A stretch of DNA of 64,000 nt from JAYREN01 sp963663375. Lineage in GTDB: Bacteria; Acidobacteriota; Holophagae; Holophagales; Holophagaceae. The position numbers and the translations under genes were made by a program. The notes below the pieces were generated by a model. It was not told the DNA's origin, searched no databases, and saw only the letters and a list, made by a program, of their open reading frames with translations. Location of the stretch: positions 3,224,001 through 3,288,000 of the forward strand of contig OY760195.1 of NCBI GenBank assembly GCA_963663375.1, in the 5' to 3' direction. This document shows, one piece after another, positions 1-8,800 of this stretch; position 1 is the stretch's first letter; each line of letters opens with the position of its first letter.

Positions 1-561
1 TATGCTAAGAACGTGATGATCAACGCCGTGCGGGTGGCGGCGGCCATCGTGGAGGGCCTGCCCACGGATCGCCTCCCGGAAACCACCGAGGGCCGGGAAT
101 CCTACCTCCATCCCTTCGACCTGAAGGGCGATGTCACCAAAGCGGAAGTGAAGCTGCTGGTGCGGGCCTTCACGGAAGAAGAACTGCAACAGCGGGAGGA
201 GGCCTTGCGGGCCGTGATCGCCCAGGTTCAGCCACGCTTTCCCGGCGCCCAGATCGCCGTCGAGATCAAGCCGTCCTACCGCAACATGGGCTACAAGATC
301 GCCGAGGATCCCAAGGTGCTCGACTATGCGCTGGAGGCCGTGACGCGCCAGGGCATCACGCCCCTTCGCAAGGCCATCCGCGGCGGCACCGATGGTTCCC
401 GCCTCTCCTTCATGGGCATCCTGACGCCCAATGTCTTCGCGGGCGGCCAGAGCTTCCACTCCGTGCAGGAATGGGTCTCCCTGGAGTGGATGGCCGCCGC
501 CGTGGGGGTTTCAATCCAGCTGGTGTCCGTGTGGGTGGAACGCGCCCAAACCAAGGCGTGA
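1..561 (+). CDS. pepT: Peptidase T (tripeptide aminopeptidase), C-terminal part
   Basis: Cytoplasmic zinc aminopeptidase of the M20B family that removes the N-terminal residue of tripeptides. The reading frame is already open at base 1 and the first codons read YAKNVMINAV, so the gene starts outside the window; the 186 residues here are the C-terminal part of a protein that is usually about 410 residues. Seen directly: the family signature RGGTDGSRLSFMG, followed by a GGQSFHS segment in which the histidine matches the metal-binding His of PepT. The internal GTG/ATG codons at 13 and 16 are not credible starts, because family similarity runs through them. It is followed by a repeat-filled intergenic region. 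Confidence 0.9.
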   Translation, partial: YAKNVMINAVRVAAAIVEGLPTDRLPETTEGRESYLHPFDLKGDVTKAEVKLLVRAFTEEELQQREEALRAVIAQVQPRFPGAQIAVEIKPSYRNMGYKIAEDPKVLDYALEAVTRQGITPLRKAIRGGTDGSRLSFMGILTPNVFAGGQSFHSVQEWVSLEWMAAAVGVSIQLVSVWVERAQTKA

Positions 562-585
562 GTCACCGCTAACAGGAACTAAATT

Positions 586-1042
586 ACCGCAGAGGGCGCA
601 GAGGAAAGACGGAAACAGCCACGATTCGCTTTCCTGGTTATCGGCTTGGCTCAGCCAGAAAAACCGAACACGGATGAACACGGATTCCCACGGATGAACA
701 CGGATGCGCCTCGACCCATCAGGCCAGCGGACCCCGGATCACGGGGGCGGCGCGGGGACGCCCTCGGAAGCGTCCTTGGCCGCCCCCGCGATCCGCGTGG
801 CAGGGCCACGCGCCCGCGCGGCGGGCGGGTCCGCAGGCCGGTTCCTGCAAAAACATGGCCCGAAACTTCATCCGTGTGCATCCGTGTGTATCCGTGGAAT
901 ATTTTTCGGACGCCTTGGGTCGTAGCCTTTGTCTGGGAGGCTTTCTCTGGATTTCAAGGCCTCTGGGGCTGGCGGAGTCGAGCCGATAATCAGATCCGCT
1001 TTTCTCTGCGCTCTCTCTTTTTAACTCTGCGCCCTCTGCGGT
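586..1042. repeat. Nested inverted-repeat intergenic element R1
   Basis: This is the whole gap between pepT and the aldehyde oxidoreductase, and it has no credible gene. Several inverted repeats are nested. The outermost 18-bp arms at 586-603 and 1025-1042 are perfect (accgcagagggcgcagag and its complement). Next come related arms around 635-657 and 972-992 (tatcggcttggctcagcca type), then arrays of the word acacggatg at about 666-705 facing catccgtgt words at about 871-897. At the centre is a 17-bp stem at 735-751/779-795 with one mismatch. The same modules recur at 3559-3733 and 11686-12235. No transposase or terminal target duplication was seen. Function unknown. Confidence 0.75.
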
Positions 1043-1096
1043 TTGCTTTTCCCCGAGGCTGATCCATTCCACCCCCGGGCGCCCAGGAGATCCACC

Positions 1097-2974
1097 ATGG
1101 AAGCCGTTCAGCGCGTTCTCTTCATCGATCCCGCCACGAGCTTCTATCGGCTGCGGCGGTACAAGCTGGATGAGTATTTCGGGCCGGTGGATCTGGGGCT
1201 CCATCTCGCGGATCGGTGGCGCAGCCTGAACATCGGCACGGGCATTTTCGCCGGTTCCATCATCCCGGGTTCCAACCGGCTCATCATTACGGGCTTCTCA
1301 CCCTGCTGGCGGGGCTTCTTCGTGTCCAGCATGGGGGGCGCGGGGCTGGTCTTCGACAACCTGGGCATCAACATGGTGAGCCTGGTGGGCAAGGCGCCGG
1401 TGCCCTCGATCCTCTACCTCAACCGCAGCCACGGGGAGGAGATCCACGTGGAGGTGGTGCCCGTGGATCTGGAGAAGGCCTGGGCGCGGGGGCGAGGTGG
1501 GGTGTACGGGCTCATGGATGAAGTGCTGGAACGCTTTGGTTCCCGCTATGAAACCGATTCCCGGGTGCTGGCGGTGGGGTCTGCGGCCCTGGCCACGGAT
1601 TTTGGCGCCATCGGCAGCGCGCCCATCGTGAAGGGACAGATCACCTCCGCAGACACCTGGGCGGGGCGGGGTGGCATGGGCTCCAAGATGCTCCAGGAGC
1701 ACGGCATCGCCGCGGTCATCTACGGGGGCACCTTTATCGATGAGGACTTCCGCGACCGCAAGGTGGCCGACGAATGGTTCGAGGAGAAATACAAGCAGCG
1801 CCTGGCGGCCAAGGATTTCGAGAGCACCACCAAGTATCGCTTCGATCCCAAGTTCGAGACAGGCGGCACCTTCGGCGTGAACTACGCCTCCCTCAAGGGG
1901 CGCATGCTCACCTTCAACTACCGCTCCATGTTCGAGACCGAGGATGCCCGCCTCGCGGCCCACCAGCATCTGGTGCTCGATCACTACCTCAAGCAGTTCA
2001 ACGCAGAGACCATCCAGACCAAGCAGCAGTCCACCTGCGGGGAGCCTTGCGCCGCCGTGTGCAAGAAGCTGCGGGGCGAGTTCAAGAAGGACTACGAGCC
2101 GTACCAGACCCTGGGGCCCCTTTGCGGGATCTTCGACCAGCGGGCGGCGGAGCTGCTCAATGCCAAGGCCGACGCCGCAGGCTTCGATGGCATCAGCATC
2201 GGCGGCGTGCTGGCGTGGCTCATGGAGTGCCTGGAGCGGGGCGATCTCACCCAGGAGGATCTCGGGGTGAGTCGCCTGCCGCGCTGGAACCTGGATGGGT
2301 TCGAGGTCGTGGCCGATTCCAAGCACAACGCCGAGCTGGGCTGCGAGCTCATCGAGGCCATCCTCGGGCACAAGGGACAGCTCGATCTGTCGGAAGGCGT
2401 CCGCAAATTCGCCCGCAGGATCCGCCGGGAGCGGGGCACGCGCATCATCGACACCTTCGTCCATCTGGCCCACGGCCGCCGGGGCTGGATGGTGCCCAAC
2501 CAGTACTGGACGCCCGGGGCCCTGGCGCCCATGGCGATCATGGGCAAGTACTACATGTTCTATGGCCCGGAGTTCTTTCCGCCCCGCACCCTGGGAAAGA
2601 TCTGCGCCGAGCGCATGAAGGCCGAACTGGTCATGGACAACCTGGGGCTCTGCCGCTTCCACCGGGGCTGGGCGGAGGAGATGCTGCCGGAGATCGTGGA
2701 GTCGCTCTTCGGGATGAAGGCCGAATTCCTGCATCTGGTGGAGGTCGCCGCGAGCCGCATCAACAGTCGCAATGCATCCGTCTACTGGGAATCCGAGCGC
2801 AACCTGGATTTCGTGATCAGCTTTCTCAAGCGCCGCCGGGATGTGGAGGGTGATGCCGACCCGGTGCTGCAGCACTGGATCGAGGCCTTCGAGGCGGACA
2901 AGCACGAGGCCGGGCTCGCGTGGTGGTACGAGATGCGCAAGGGCATCGACGAGAGCCTGCGGGCCTTCCTGTAA
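1097..2974 (+). CDS. Aldehyde:ferredoxin oxidoreductase family protein (tungsten/molybdenum pterin enzyme)
   Basis: Family members oxidise aldehydes to acids with a tungsto- or molybdo-bispterin and pass electrons through one [4Fe-4S] cluster to ferredoxin. Of the possible starts I chose the ATG at 1097, which has AGGAGA 6 bp upstream; this gives 625 residues, the usual family length. The first 210 residues match the N-terminal AOR domain (GGAGLVFDNLGINMV and GRGGMGSKM segments). Probable cluster cysteines are C314, C318 and C322, plus C519 in DNLGLC. The first three are spaced C-x3-C-x3-C, whereas the archaeal archetype has C-x2-C-x3-C. The substrate cannot be told from sequence. It overlaps the next gene by one base, so the two are probably co-transcribed. 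Confidence 0.88.
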   Translation: MEAVQRVLFIDPATSFYRLRRYKLDEYFGPVDLGLHLADRWRSLNIGTGIFAGSIIPGSNRLIITGFSPCWRGFFVSSMGGAGLVFDNLGINMVSLVGKAPVPSILYLNRSHGEEIHVEVVPVDLEKAWARGRGGVYGLMDEVLERFGSRYETDSRVLAVGSAALATDFGAIGSAPIVKGQITSADTWAGRGGMGSKMLQEHGIAAVIYGGTFIDEDFRDRKVADEWFEEKYKQRLAAKDFESTTKYRFDPKFETGGTFGVNYASLKGRMLTFNYRSMFETEDARLAAHQHLVLDHYLKQFNAETIQTKQQSTCGEPCAAVCKKLRGEFKKDYEPYQTLGPLCGIFDQRAAELLNAKADAAGFDGISIGGVLAWLMECLERGDLTQEDLGVSRLPRWNLDGFEVVADSKHNAELGCELIEAILGHKGQLDLSEGVRKFARRIRRERGTRIIDTFVHLAHGRRGWMVPNQYWTPGALAPMAIMGKYYMFYGPEFFPPRTLGKICAERMKAELVMDNLGLCRFHRGWAEEMLPEIVESLFGMKAEFLHLVEVAASRINSRNASVYWESERNLDFVISFLKRRRDVEGDADPVLQHWIEAFEADKHEAGLAWWYEMRKGIDESLRAFL

Positions 2975-3528
2975 TGTTCTTCCTCTTCCGCATTCTGCTG
3001 CTCCTGGCGAGCATTCCCGGCGTGATCGTGCACGAGCTGGGGCACCAGATCTTCTGCCATCTCACGGGCACCCGGGTGCTGAAGGTCTGCTACTTCCGCT
3101 TCGGCATTCCCGCGGGCTACGTGATGCACGAGCGCCCCCGCAGCGTGGGGCGCCATCTGCTCATCAGCCTGGGGCCCTTCTTTGTGAATACATTGGTGAG
3201 CTTTGCCCTGGGCTACCTGGCATGGAGCGGGCACTTTCCAGGGAACTCCATCTGGGTGGCGAAGGTCCTGCCCCTGTGGCTGGCGGTGGCCATTGCCATG
3301 CACGCCTTTCCCAGCTATGGCGATGCCGAATCCTTTCTGGATGCGGTGTGGGCCAAGGGCAGCGGCTTCTTCGCCAAGCTGCTGGGCACCCCCGTGGCGG
3401 TGATTCTGTTCCTGGGGGCCTTCCTGGGGAACTACGGCCTGGATCTGGTCTTCGGATTGACCGTGGGCTTGGCGGGGCCCTGGTACCTGCTGCGCCATCC
3501 GGAGAGCCTTCGCGGGATGTTCTCCTGA
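2974..3528 (+). CDS. Small M50-like membrane metalloprotease-type protein
   Basis: A 184-residue protein that is largely hydrophobic, with about four to five membrane segments. The first segment carries VIVHELGHQIFC, a textbook HExxH zinc motif inside a transmembrane helix as in site-2 (M50) proteases. A later PSYGDAE could supply the third, acidic ligand, but the usual NxxPxxxxDG motif is not clear. The start ATG shares its A with the stop codon of the oxidoreductase gene (TAATG), indicating translational coupling. It may be a true intramembrane protease or a non-proteolytic relative; substrate unknown. Confidence 0.6.
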   Translation: MFFLFRILLLLASIPGVIVHELGHQIFCHLTGTRVLKVCYFRFGIPAGYVMHERPRSVGRHLLISLGPFFVNTLVSFALGYLAWSGHFPGNSIWVAKVLPLWLAVAIAMHAFPSYGDAESFLDAVWAKGSGFFAKLLGTPVAVILFLGAFLGNYGLDLVFGLTVGLAGPWYLLRHPESLRGMFS

Positions 3529-3558
3529 ATTCCATGAAGAACCCAAATATCAGTGCCT

Positions 3559-3733
3559 GGTTATCGGCCAAACTCCGCCAAAAAGACTGAACCGCGAATT
3601 TCGCGAATACGCCCTTGCGGGCGTGCGAATGGCCTACAACCGCCGCCCCAGGCGAGCCTGGATTGGGGCATTCGCGTTCATTCGCGGTTTCAACGATCTT
3701 TTCCTTTTGTGGCTGAGTCAGACCGATAATCGG
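3559..3733. repeat. Nested inverted-repeat intergenic element R2
   Basis: Fills most of the gap between the M50-like gene and pgi. The outer arms are ggttatcggccaaactc (from 3559) facing gactgagtcagaccgataatcgg-type sequence (3705-3733), and are imperfect. The inner arms are accgcgaatttcgcgaat (about 3590-3608) facing attcgcgttcattcgcggtt (about 3669-3688). The core carries gcccttgcgggc. The block attggggcattcgcg at about 3662-3676 recurs at 12099 and, reversed, at about 5864-5880. No open reading frame there resembles a protein. Confidence 0.7.
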
Positions 3734-3792
3734 GTATCAGTGTTCATCGCTGTGAATCGGTGGCAGAACAATAACCTTCGGAGGGAGCCCAC

Positions 3793-5424
3793 ATGAGCGA
3801 GTTGCCGTTGACTCAGCGCCCCTCCTGGTGCGCCCTGAAGGCCCACCATACCGAGATAAGGGATCTGCATCTGCGGGAGCTCTTCGCCCAGGATCCCGGC
3901 CGGGGCAAACGCTACACCTGCGAGGCGGCGGGGCTTTTCCTGGACTATTCCAAGCACCGCATCACGGACGAAACCCTGCGCCTGCTGCTGAATCTCGCGG
4001 CTGAGGCGGATCTCCAGGGCCGCATCGCCGCCATGTTCCGGGGCGACCGCATCAATGTGACGGAGGACCGCGCGGTGCTGCACACGGCGCTGCGGGCCCC
4101 CAAGGGTAGGCGCATCGAAGTGGATGGCCAGGACGTGGTGCCGGGCGTTCACGCAGTGCTGGACCGCATGGCGGCCTTCGCCGAGCAGGTGCGTGGGGGC
4201 GCGTGGCGAGGCCACACCGGCAGGCCCATCCGGAACATCGTGAACATTGGCATCGGCGGCTCGGATCTGGGCCCCGTCATGGCCTTCGAGGCGCTGAAAC
4301 ACTATGCCTCCCGGGAGCTCACCTTCCGCTTCGTCTCCAACGTGGACGGCACGGACTTCGCCGAGGCCACCCGGGACCTGGCGCCGGAGGAAACGCTCTT
4401 CATCGTGGCGTCCAAGACTTTCACCACCCAGGAGACCATGACCAATGCTGCCACCGCCCGGGCCTGGTGTCTGGGGGCGCTGAAGGACGAAGCCGCCATC
4501 GCCCGGCACTTTGTGGCCCTCTCCACGAACGCAGAGAAGGTCGCGGCCTTCGGCATCGATCCGGCCAACATGTTCGGCTTCTGGGATTGGGTGGGGGGTC
4601 GCTATTCCATGACCAGCGCCATCGGGTTGTCCACCATGCTGGCCATCGGGCCGGAGGCTTTCGGTGACATGCTGGCGGGCTTCCACGCCATGGACGAGCA
4701 CTTCCGCACGGCGCCCTTCGAGCGGAATCTGCCGGTGCTCATGGGCCTCATCGGCCTCTGGTACACCTGCTTCTTCGATGCCCAGGCGGTGGCGGTGCTG
4801 CCCTACGACCAGTATCTGAAGCGGTTTCCCGCCTACCTGCAGCAGCTCATCATGGAGAGCAACGGCAAGGGCACCACCCTCGCGGGCGCGCCGGTGGACT
4901 ATCAGACCAGCGCCATCTACTTCGGCGAGCCCGGCACCAACGGCCAGCACAGCTTCTATCAGATGATCCACCAGGGCACCAAGCTCATCCCCTGCGACTT
5001 CATCGCCTTCGCCAAGAGCCTGAACCCCCTGGGCCGCCACCACGATCTGCTGATCTCCAACGTGCTGGCCCAGGCCGAGGCCCTGGCCTTTGGGAAAACG
5101 CTGGAGGAAGTGAAGGCCGAAGGCGTGCCCGAAGCGCTGGCCCCCCACAAGACCTTTCCGGGCAACCGCCCCTCCAGTTTCCTCATGGCCGAGCGCCTCA
5201 CCCCCGCCGTGCTGGGTTCCCTGGTGGCCCTCTACGAGCATCTGGTCTTCACCCAGGGCGCTATCTGGGGCATCGATCCCTTCGACCAGTGGGGCGTAGA
5301 ACTGGGCAAAGTGCTCGCGGGGCGAATCCTGCCGGAACTGGAGAGCCCCGCCGAACCCGAGCCAGGACACGATAGCTCGACCAATGCGCTGATCGCGAGA
5401 TACCGGCGGCTCAGGGTTTGCTGA
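3793..5424 (+). CDS. pgi: Glucose-6-phosphate isomerase
   Basis: Cytoplasmic enzyme of glycolysis and gluconeogenesis interconverting glucose 6-phosphate and fructose 6-phosphate. The 543-residue product is full length for the family. Seen: NIGIGGSDLGPVMAFEAL (sugar-phosphate loop), SKTFTTQETM (phosphate-binding serine/threonine loop), GGRYSMTSAIG, MESNGKG, GTNGQHSFYQ with the catalytic His region, and the C-terminal signature DQWGVELGK that carries the catalytic Lys. The ATG is preceded by cggaggg at a good distance. It stands alone between two repeat-bearing intergenic regions. Confidence 0.97.
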   Translation: MSELPLTQRPSWCALKAHHTEIRDLHLRELFAQDPGRGKRYTCEAAGLFLDYSKHRITDETLRLLLNLAAEADLQGRIAAMFRGDRINVTEDRAVLHTALRAPKGRRIEVDGQDVVPGVHAVLDRMAAFAEQVRGGAWRGHTGRPIRNIVNIGIGGSDLGPVMAFEALKHYASRELTFRFVSNVDGTDFAEATRDLAPEETLFIVASKTFTTQETMTNAATARAWCLGALKDEAAIARHFVALSTNAEKVAAFGIDPANMFGFWDWVGGRYSMTSAIGLSTMLAIGPEAFGDMLAGFHAMDEHFRTAPFERNLPVLMGLIGLWYTCFFDAQAVAVLPYDQYLKRFPAYLQQLIMESNGKGTTLAGAPVDYQTSAIYFGEPGTNGQHSFYQMIHQGTKLIPCDFIAFAKSLNPLGRHHDLLISNVLAQAEALAFGKTLEEVKAEGVPEALAPHKTFPGNRPSSFLMAERLTPAVLGSLVALYEHLVFTQGAIWGIDPFDQWGVELGKVLAGRILPELESPAEPEPGHDSSTNALIARYRRLRVC

Positions 5425-5520
5425 AGCGGGAATGGAGGCCGTGAAATCTTGGCCGCGCGTGAATCCGTCCGACTGGCTCGAGAAGTTCCGGAAGAGTGAT
5501 TTCTCACTCTCGGAGGCCTT

Positions 5521-5556
5521 CCAAAGGGGGGGGGGACAATTTGTCACCCCCCTTGG
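5521..5556 (+). terminator. Possible pgi terminator hairpin (G-run/C-run stem)
   Basis: About 100 bp after the pgi stop, ccaaag followed by ten G residues and acaa faces ttgtcacccccctt gg, giving an imperfect stem with an almost closed loop. There is no clear T tract after it, so termination is only suggested. The long homopolymeric G run could also be a sequencing or assembly soft spot. Confidence 0.3.
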
Positions 5557-5580
5557 GTTGCAATGCGAGACGCTCGGATC

Positions 5581-5728
5581 TCTTTTTTGTCTTTCCTCCG
5601 CGAGCCTCTGTCTTTCTCGGTGTCTCCGCGTGGAACTTTTCGCCTCAGGATCCGAGGCAGGGGAATCTGCCGATCCGAACCACTCTGTAGTCCTTGCATA
5701 TCAAGGGCTCCTCCGGAATTCCGTGATG
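5581..5728 (-). repeat. Dispersed repeat copy R3a (homologous to 11585-11725)
   Basis: Read on the minus strand, this stretch aligns almost end to end with 11585-11725 on the plus strand. Both begin catcacggaat.ccgg.ggagccc, share ctcgga and ggcgaaaag.tccacgcgg, and end in gcggag/gagaaa words followed by an A run. The copies are diverged but clearly related over roughly 145 bp and lie in opposite orientation. No protein-like frame is shared. It sits beside the nested palindrome R3b, just as 11585-11725 sits beside R4b. Confidence 0.7.
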
Positions 5729-5763
5729 GACTCATTCTTTTCTGCAACTCAGGTTCAAAAAAA

Positions 5764-6120
5764 TAGCCACAAAGAACGCATAGGGCACAAAAACCGCCAT
5801 ATCAGCGGTCTGACACGGCCTCGGATGGAAATGCTCTTTGAAACCACGAATGAACGCGAATGGGCGCGAATGCCCCAATCCAGGTCCGCCTGGGCCTGCG
5901 GCCCCCAGTCGCGCGTGCGCGGCTGGCCTTTCGATTGGCGTCTCGCCCAGCCTTCGATGGCTGGGCGAGACGCCGATTGAAAGAAGGCGGAACGGCTGTT
6001 GTATGCCATTCGCGCACCCGTAAGGGCGCATTCGCTAAATTCGCGGTTCACTCTTTTTGACGGGACTTGGCTGACAGTTGGGAGAAGAAAATTTTGTAAA
6101 TTTTGTGTTCTTTGTGGCTA
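5764..6120. repeat. Nested inverted-repeat intergenic element R3b
   Basis: The outer arms are tagccacaaagaac (5764-5777) and its exact complement gttctttgtggcta (6107-6120), each backed by a cacaaa word. Inside are gaatgaacgcgaatg words (from about 5848) facing cattcgcg and aattcgcggttcac words (about 6004-6051). The centre is a perfect 16-bp palindrome, ggcgtctcgcccagcc at 5937-5952 and its complement at 5959-5974, with loop ttcgat. Together with R3a it occupies the non-coding gap 5425-6180. No gene supported. Confidence 0.75.
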
Positions 6121-6180
6121 AATTGTTTTTTAAAAATATCAGTTTGGCAGCGCCCTAGCTGATCGAAAATATCAGATGGA

Positions 6181-6993
6181 TCACGTTTGGCCACTCATGG
6201 TATTCGACTGTTGATTGAGCCCTTGGATCACACGTTGGCAAAAGCGTCTGGGGATGTCCTGATGTTTAAGAATAAATTCTTGCACTGCATCGAATTTTGA
6301 ATAATTTTTGGCATCTATTGCCATATCCAATAGTTCTTTGGTGTGGATATACGGTCCCAACATTTCTTCGACCAAATCAATCAGCGCGGCTTGGCTGGTC
6401 AGTGATCGAGCCGACAGAAGTAATTCCTGATCTGTCTCAAGTGGATCAGGAATTAGTCCGCGAGCCTCAAAGGTTGAAGTGCCTTCGCGATTTGCAGACC
6501 GTCGCCACTTGGCAAGAGCTTGGAACGAGGCCGATGCATAGTATTCCTTCCGGCGGGACCTGGATTTACCAAGTTTGACTTGATGCTCCGTTAAACAAGC
6601 AAGCCATAGGTGCCAGAGTCCCCGATTGAGGTACCAATCCGATGAGGATAAATTTGAAAATTTCAGAAATTGATGTTGAATGACTGACGAAGCAGAACTG
6701 TCAGTCGCTAGATATTCCGAAGTTGGCTTTCCGCGCCTGAAGAGATACTTGCATTCTGAAGCATCGCTTCTCGTAAAATTATGGGACCAACTGGCCGTTG
6801 CACCGTTTTCAATTTCAGCGGGGCCGCCCTTGGACGCTGGAATAATGTGATCAGCCCAATCTATTTCGTAGCAAGGGTCGATTCCATAATCTAGAATCCA
6901 AAGATTCCTTCCAGTAAATGAACAAGTTGCTTTATCTAATCGATATATCTCGGCTCTTTGAGCATCAGTGAAGTCTGTGCGATTCCTGGCCAT
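6181..6993 (-). CDS. HNH endonuclease domain protein
   Basis: A 270-residue protein whose N-terminal third holds an HNH-type motif: a CSFTGR segment, then YEIDWADHIIPASKGG, an asparagine-rich stretch, and a WSHNFTRSD segment, matching the DH...N...H/N order of the fold. The remainder is helical and has no recognised domain. The ATG at 6993 (MARNRTDFTD) is preferred to an upstream TTG at 7035. Local base composition is clearly lower in GC than the surrounding genes, suggesting horizontal acquisition. It could be a solitary nuclease of a defence or mobile system; no methylase or partner subunit lies beside it. Confidence 0.65.
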   Translation of the reverse strand: MARNRTDFTDAQRAEIYRLDKATCSFTGRNLWILDYGIDPCYEIDWADHIIPASKGGPAEIENGATASWSHNFTRSDASECKYLFRRGKPTSEYLATDSSASSVIQHQFLKFSNLSSSDWYLNRGLWHLWLACLTEHQVKLGKSRSRRKEYYASASFQALAKWRRSANREGTSTFEARGLIPDPLETDQELLLSARSLTSQAALIDLVEEMLGPYIHTKELLDMAIDAKNYSKFDAVQEFILKHQDIPRRFCQRVIQGLNQQSNTMSGQT

Positions 6994-7172
6994 GTTTTCC
7001 GTATCAATGGAGATGAGTCTAACGATTGGTGTCAACTGGCGCTACCGAAGTAGCGCGAAAGTAATGGGTTATCATGCCGAAGGATGGCGATCGGATTGAG
7101 TGACGAGTTTAAGCATGGTTTAAATCGCGTTTATATTGAGCGTCCATGCAATAGATGAGTGTTTTTTTAGTG

Positions 7173-7853
7173 TTACTCGCTTGTTTGCCAACCACTGACT
7201 TTGTTGTTTGCAAAATAAACATACCATCCTGAGCCATAGACCCACTGTTCATGCCTTCCAGCGCTTGTCACAGTGGAATTGATGGATTCTGGTTTCCCCC
7301 ATGAAAGTGTTAGTTGTCTTTTGGTCATTCCTAGAATGATTTTTTCTTCGGCAATCGCTTTCCTTATTTTTGTGGGATATCCCTTTATTTCAAGTTCGAC
7401 CATTTTTTTCTCTTTTTCGATCTCACGCTCAAGCCTAGACTGCTCTGCTTCATCATTTTTTATCTGATTAAGGTCTCTACCGAGCAATGAGAGTTTTTCG
7501 GAATATTTGATTTGGATGCCTTCACCAAATTCTATTTTTCCTTTTAGGAATGTTTCGGTTTTTAGGCGAGTGGTTTTGCCCGGGTAGAAATTCATGTCAG
7601 ACCGAACGACGCAGACAGCATTATCTTCACTCACAGATGGTCTCATGACCTTAAAACAAAGGAGCCTTACTTCCTTGTCTTTAGGTGTAACTGAAAAATC
7701 GATGAACTGCTTGCCGTCAATGGTGTCGATTGAAAAAATTTCAATAGAAAGGTCATTGTTTACTGTAGCTGCGATAGGTTTGGGGTCTTGGGCGCTCACT
7801 ATTGCCGATGACAAAATTATTGTGAAAGCCAGTGAGTAGAGTCTGTAGAGCAC
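7173..7853 (-). CDS. Secreted protein with C-terminal BamE/SmpA-like segment
   Basis: A 226-residue product starting at a GTG (MLYRLYSLAF), with an N-terminal signal peptide ending near SSAIVSAQ. The middle (about residues 130-165) is a charged, probably coiled-coil stretch (RLEREIEKEKKM). The C-terminal 60 residues (GMTKRQLTLSWGKPESI followed by EQWVYGSGWYVYF) look like the outer-membrane-assembly BamE/SmpA fold often attached to bacterial exported proteins. It lies in the same lower-GC island as the HNH gene, separated from it by about 180 bp, and is probably a separate cargo gene. Function unknown. Confidence 0.55.
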   Translation of the reverse strand: MLYRLYSLAFTIILSSAIVSAQDPKPIAATVNNDLSIEIFSIDTIDGKQFIDFSVTPKDKEVRLLCFKVMRPSVSEDNAVCVVRSDMNFYPGKTTRLKTETFLKGKIEFGEGIQIKYSEKLSLLGRDLNQIKNDEAEQSRLEREIEKEKKMVELEIKGYPTKIRKAIAEEKIILGMTKRQLTLSWGKPESINSTVTSAGRHEQWVYGSGWYVYFANNKVSGWQTSE

Positions 7854-8032
7854 AATCTCTCCCGAAAGTAAGTAGGAATGTCGGTGGACCTAACTCGTGA
7901 TCAGATGGGACGCGCTTAATCCATCTGACCGCGGGCAACAACCCTTCCTGAGAAAACAAACGATAAGACTCCCCCCATTCTTGGCCGGAGTCATCCTGAA
8001 GACAAATGAATTATCCGCCGCTGAAGCGAATT

Positions 8033-8800
8033 TCAGGCTAACGATTCGTCCGTTTCAGGCTCAGTCGGTTCGACCCTCAGCAGCATCCCAATAGCCTCCT
8101 GGGCCACCCTTAGTCCGAAGAGCGCGGGCATGTAGGAGATGGTTCCCAGGGGGGTTCGGGCGCGGCCGGGGCCGAGGTGGGCGTCGATGTCCAGGGGGTT
8201 GGGGGGCAGGGTGTTTTGGGAGAACTCTAGGGAATAGATGCAGTGGATGCCCTTGCTGATGCCCCGGCGGCGCAGGCGCTGGCGGATCACGGTGGCCAGG
8301 GGGCAGTGGCGGGTCTTGGCCAGGTCGCCGGCCAGGATCTGGCCACCATCCAGGCGGCCCCCGGCGCCCATGCTGGAGACGATGGGCAGGCCCGCCTCGA
8401 AGGCGGTCTGGAGCAGGGCGCACTTGGCGTTCACGGAGTCGATGGCATCGATGACCAGATCCACCTGGGGCAGCAGCAGCTCCGCCACGGAATCGTTGTT
8501 GAGAAAGGCCCGGCGGGCATCCACCTCGCAAGCCGGGTTGATGTCCTTTACGCGGGCGGCGGCCACCTCCACCTTGGGCTGGCCCAGGGTGGAGTGCAGG
8601 CCCAGGAGCTGGCGGTTGAGGTTGGTGGGGTTCACCACATCGTGATCCACCAGCCGCAGGTAGCCCACCCCCGCCCGGGCCAGGGCCTCGCAGGCGAAGG
8701 AACCCACGCCCCCCAGGCCGTAGATGGCCACCCGGGATCGGGTGAGGCGGGCATAGGCCTCCTCACCCAGCAGCTGCTCCGTGCGGGCGAACCATCTCAT
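8033..8800 (-). CDS. tcdA: tRNA threonylcarbamoyladenosine dehydratase (TcdA/CsdL family)
   Basis: ThiF/E1-like enzyme that uses ATP to cyclise t6A at tRNA position 37 to ct6A. The 255-residue product starts RTEQLLGEEAYARLTRSRVA, followed by the nucleotide-binding loop GLGGVGSFACEALARAG, the DHDVVNPTNLNRQ segment (acidic residue and Arg that bind ATP), and DAIDSVNAKC with the following SSMGAGGRLD typical of this subgroup and not of MoeB or ThiF. The start ATG at 8800 overlaps the tatD stop by four bases (ATGA), so it is the last gene of the fadD-tatD-tcdA operon. Confidence 0.88.
   Translation of the reverse strand: MRWFARTEQLLGEEAYARLTRSRVAIYGLGGVGSFACEALARAGVGYLRLVDHDVVNPTNLNRQLLGLHSTLGQPKVEVAAARVKDINPACEVDARRAFLNNDSVAELLLPQVDLVIDAIDSVNAKCALLQTAFEAGLPIVSSMGAGGRLDGGQILAGDLAKTRHCPLATVIRQRLRRRGISKGIHCIYSLEFSQNTLPPNPLDIDAHLGPGRARTPLGTISYMPALFGLRVAQEAIGMLLRVEPTEPETDESLA

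Noticed and set aside
1298..2905. A 535-codon open frame on the minus strand
   Set aside because: It lies entirely antisense to the aldehyde oxidoreductase and its translation is the low-complexity, Ala/Leu/His-rich type that high-GC genes produce on the opposite strand.
5432..5980. ORF of 182 codons after pgi, and similar ORFs at 646-1062, 719-1204 and 11691-12162
   Set aside because: They run through the inverted-repeat elements on either strand. Their codons follow the repeat words and show no protein-like conservation between related copies.
6133..6175. Direct repeat aaaatatcag (6133-6142 and 6166-6175) as an attachment site for the low-GC island
   Set aside because: Both copies are on the same side of the island, and no matching copy was found near 7860. 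Ten AT-rich bases are too weak.
7854..8032. Weak inverted repeats (cagatgg/ccatctg; gactcc/ggagtc) as terminators after tcdA
   Set aside because: Arms of six to seven bases with long loops are expected by chance and have no T tract.
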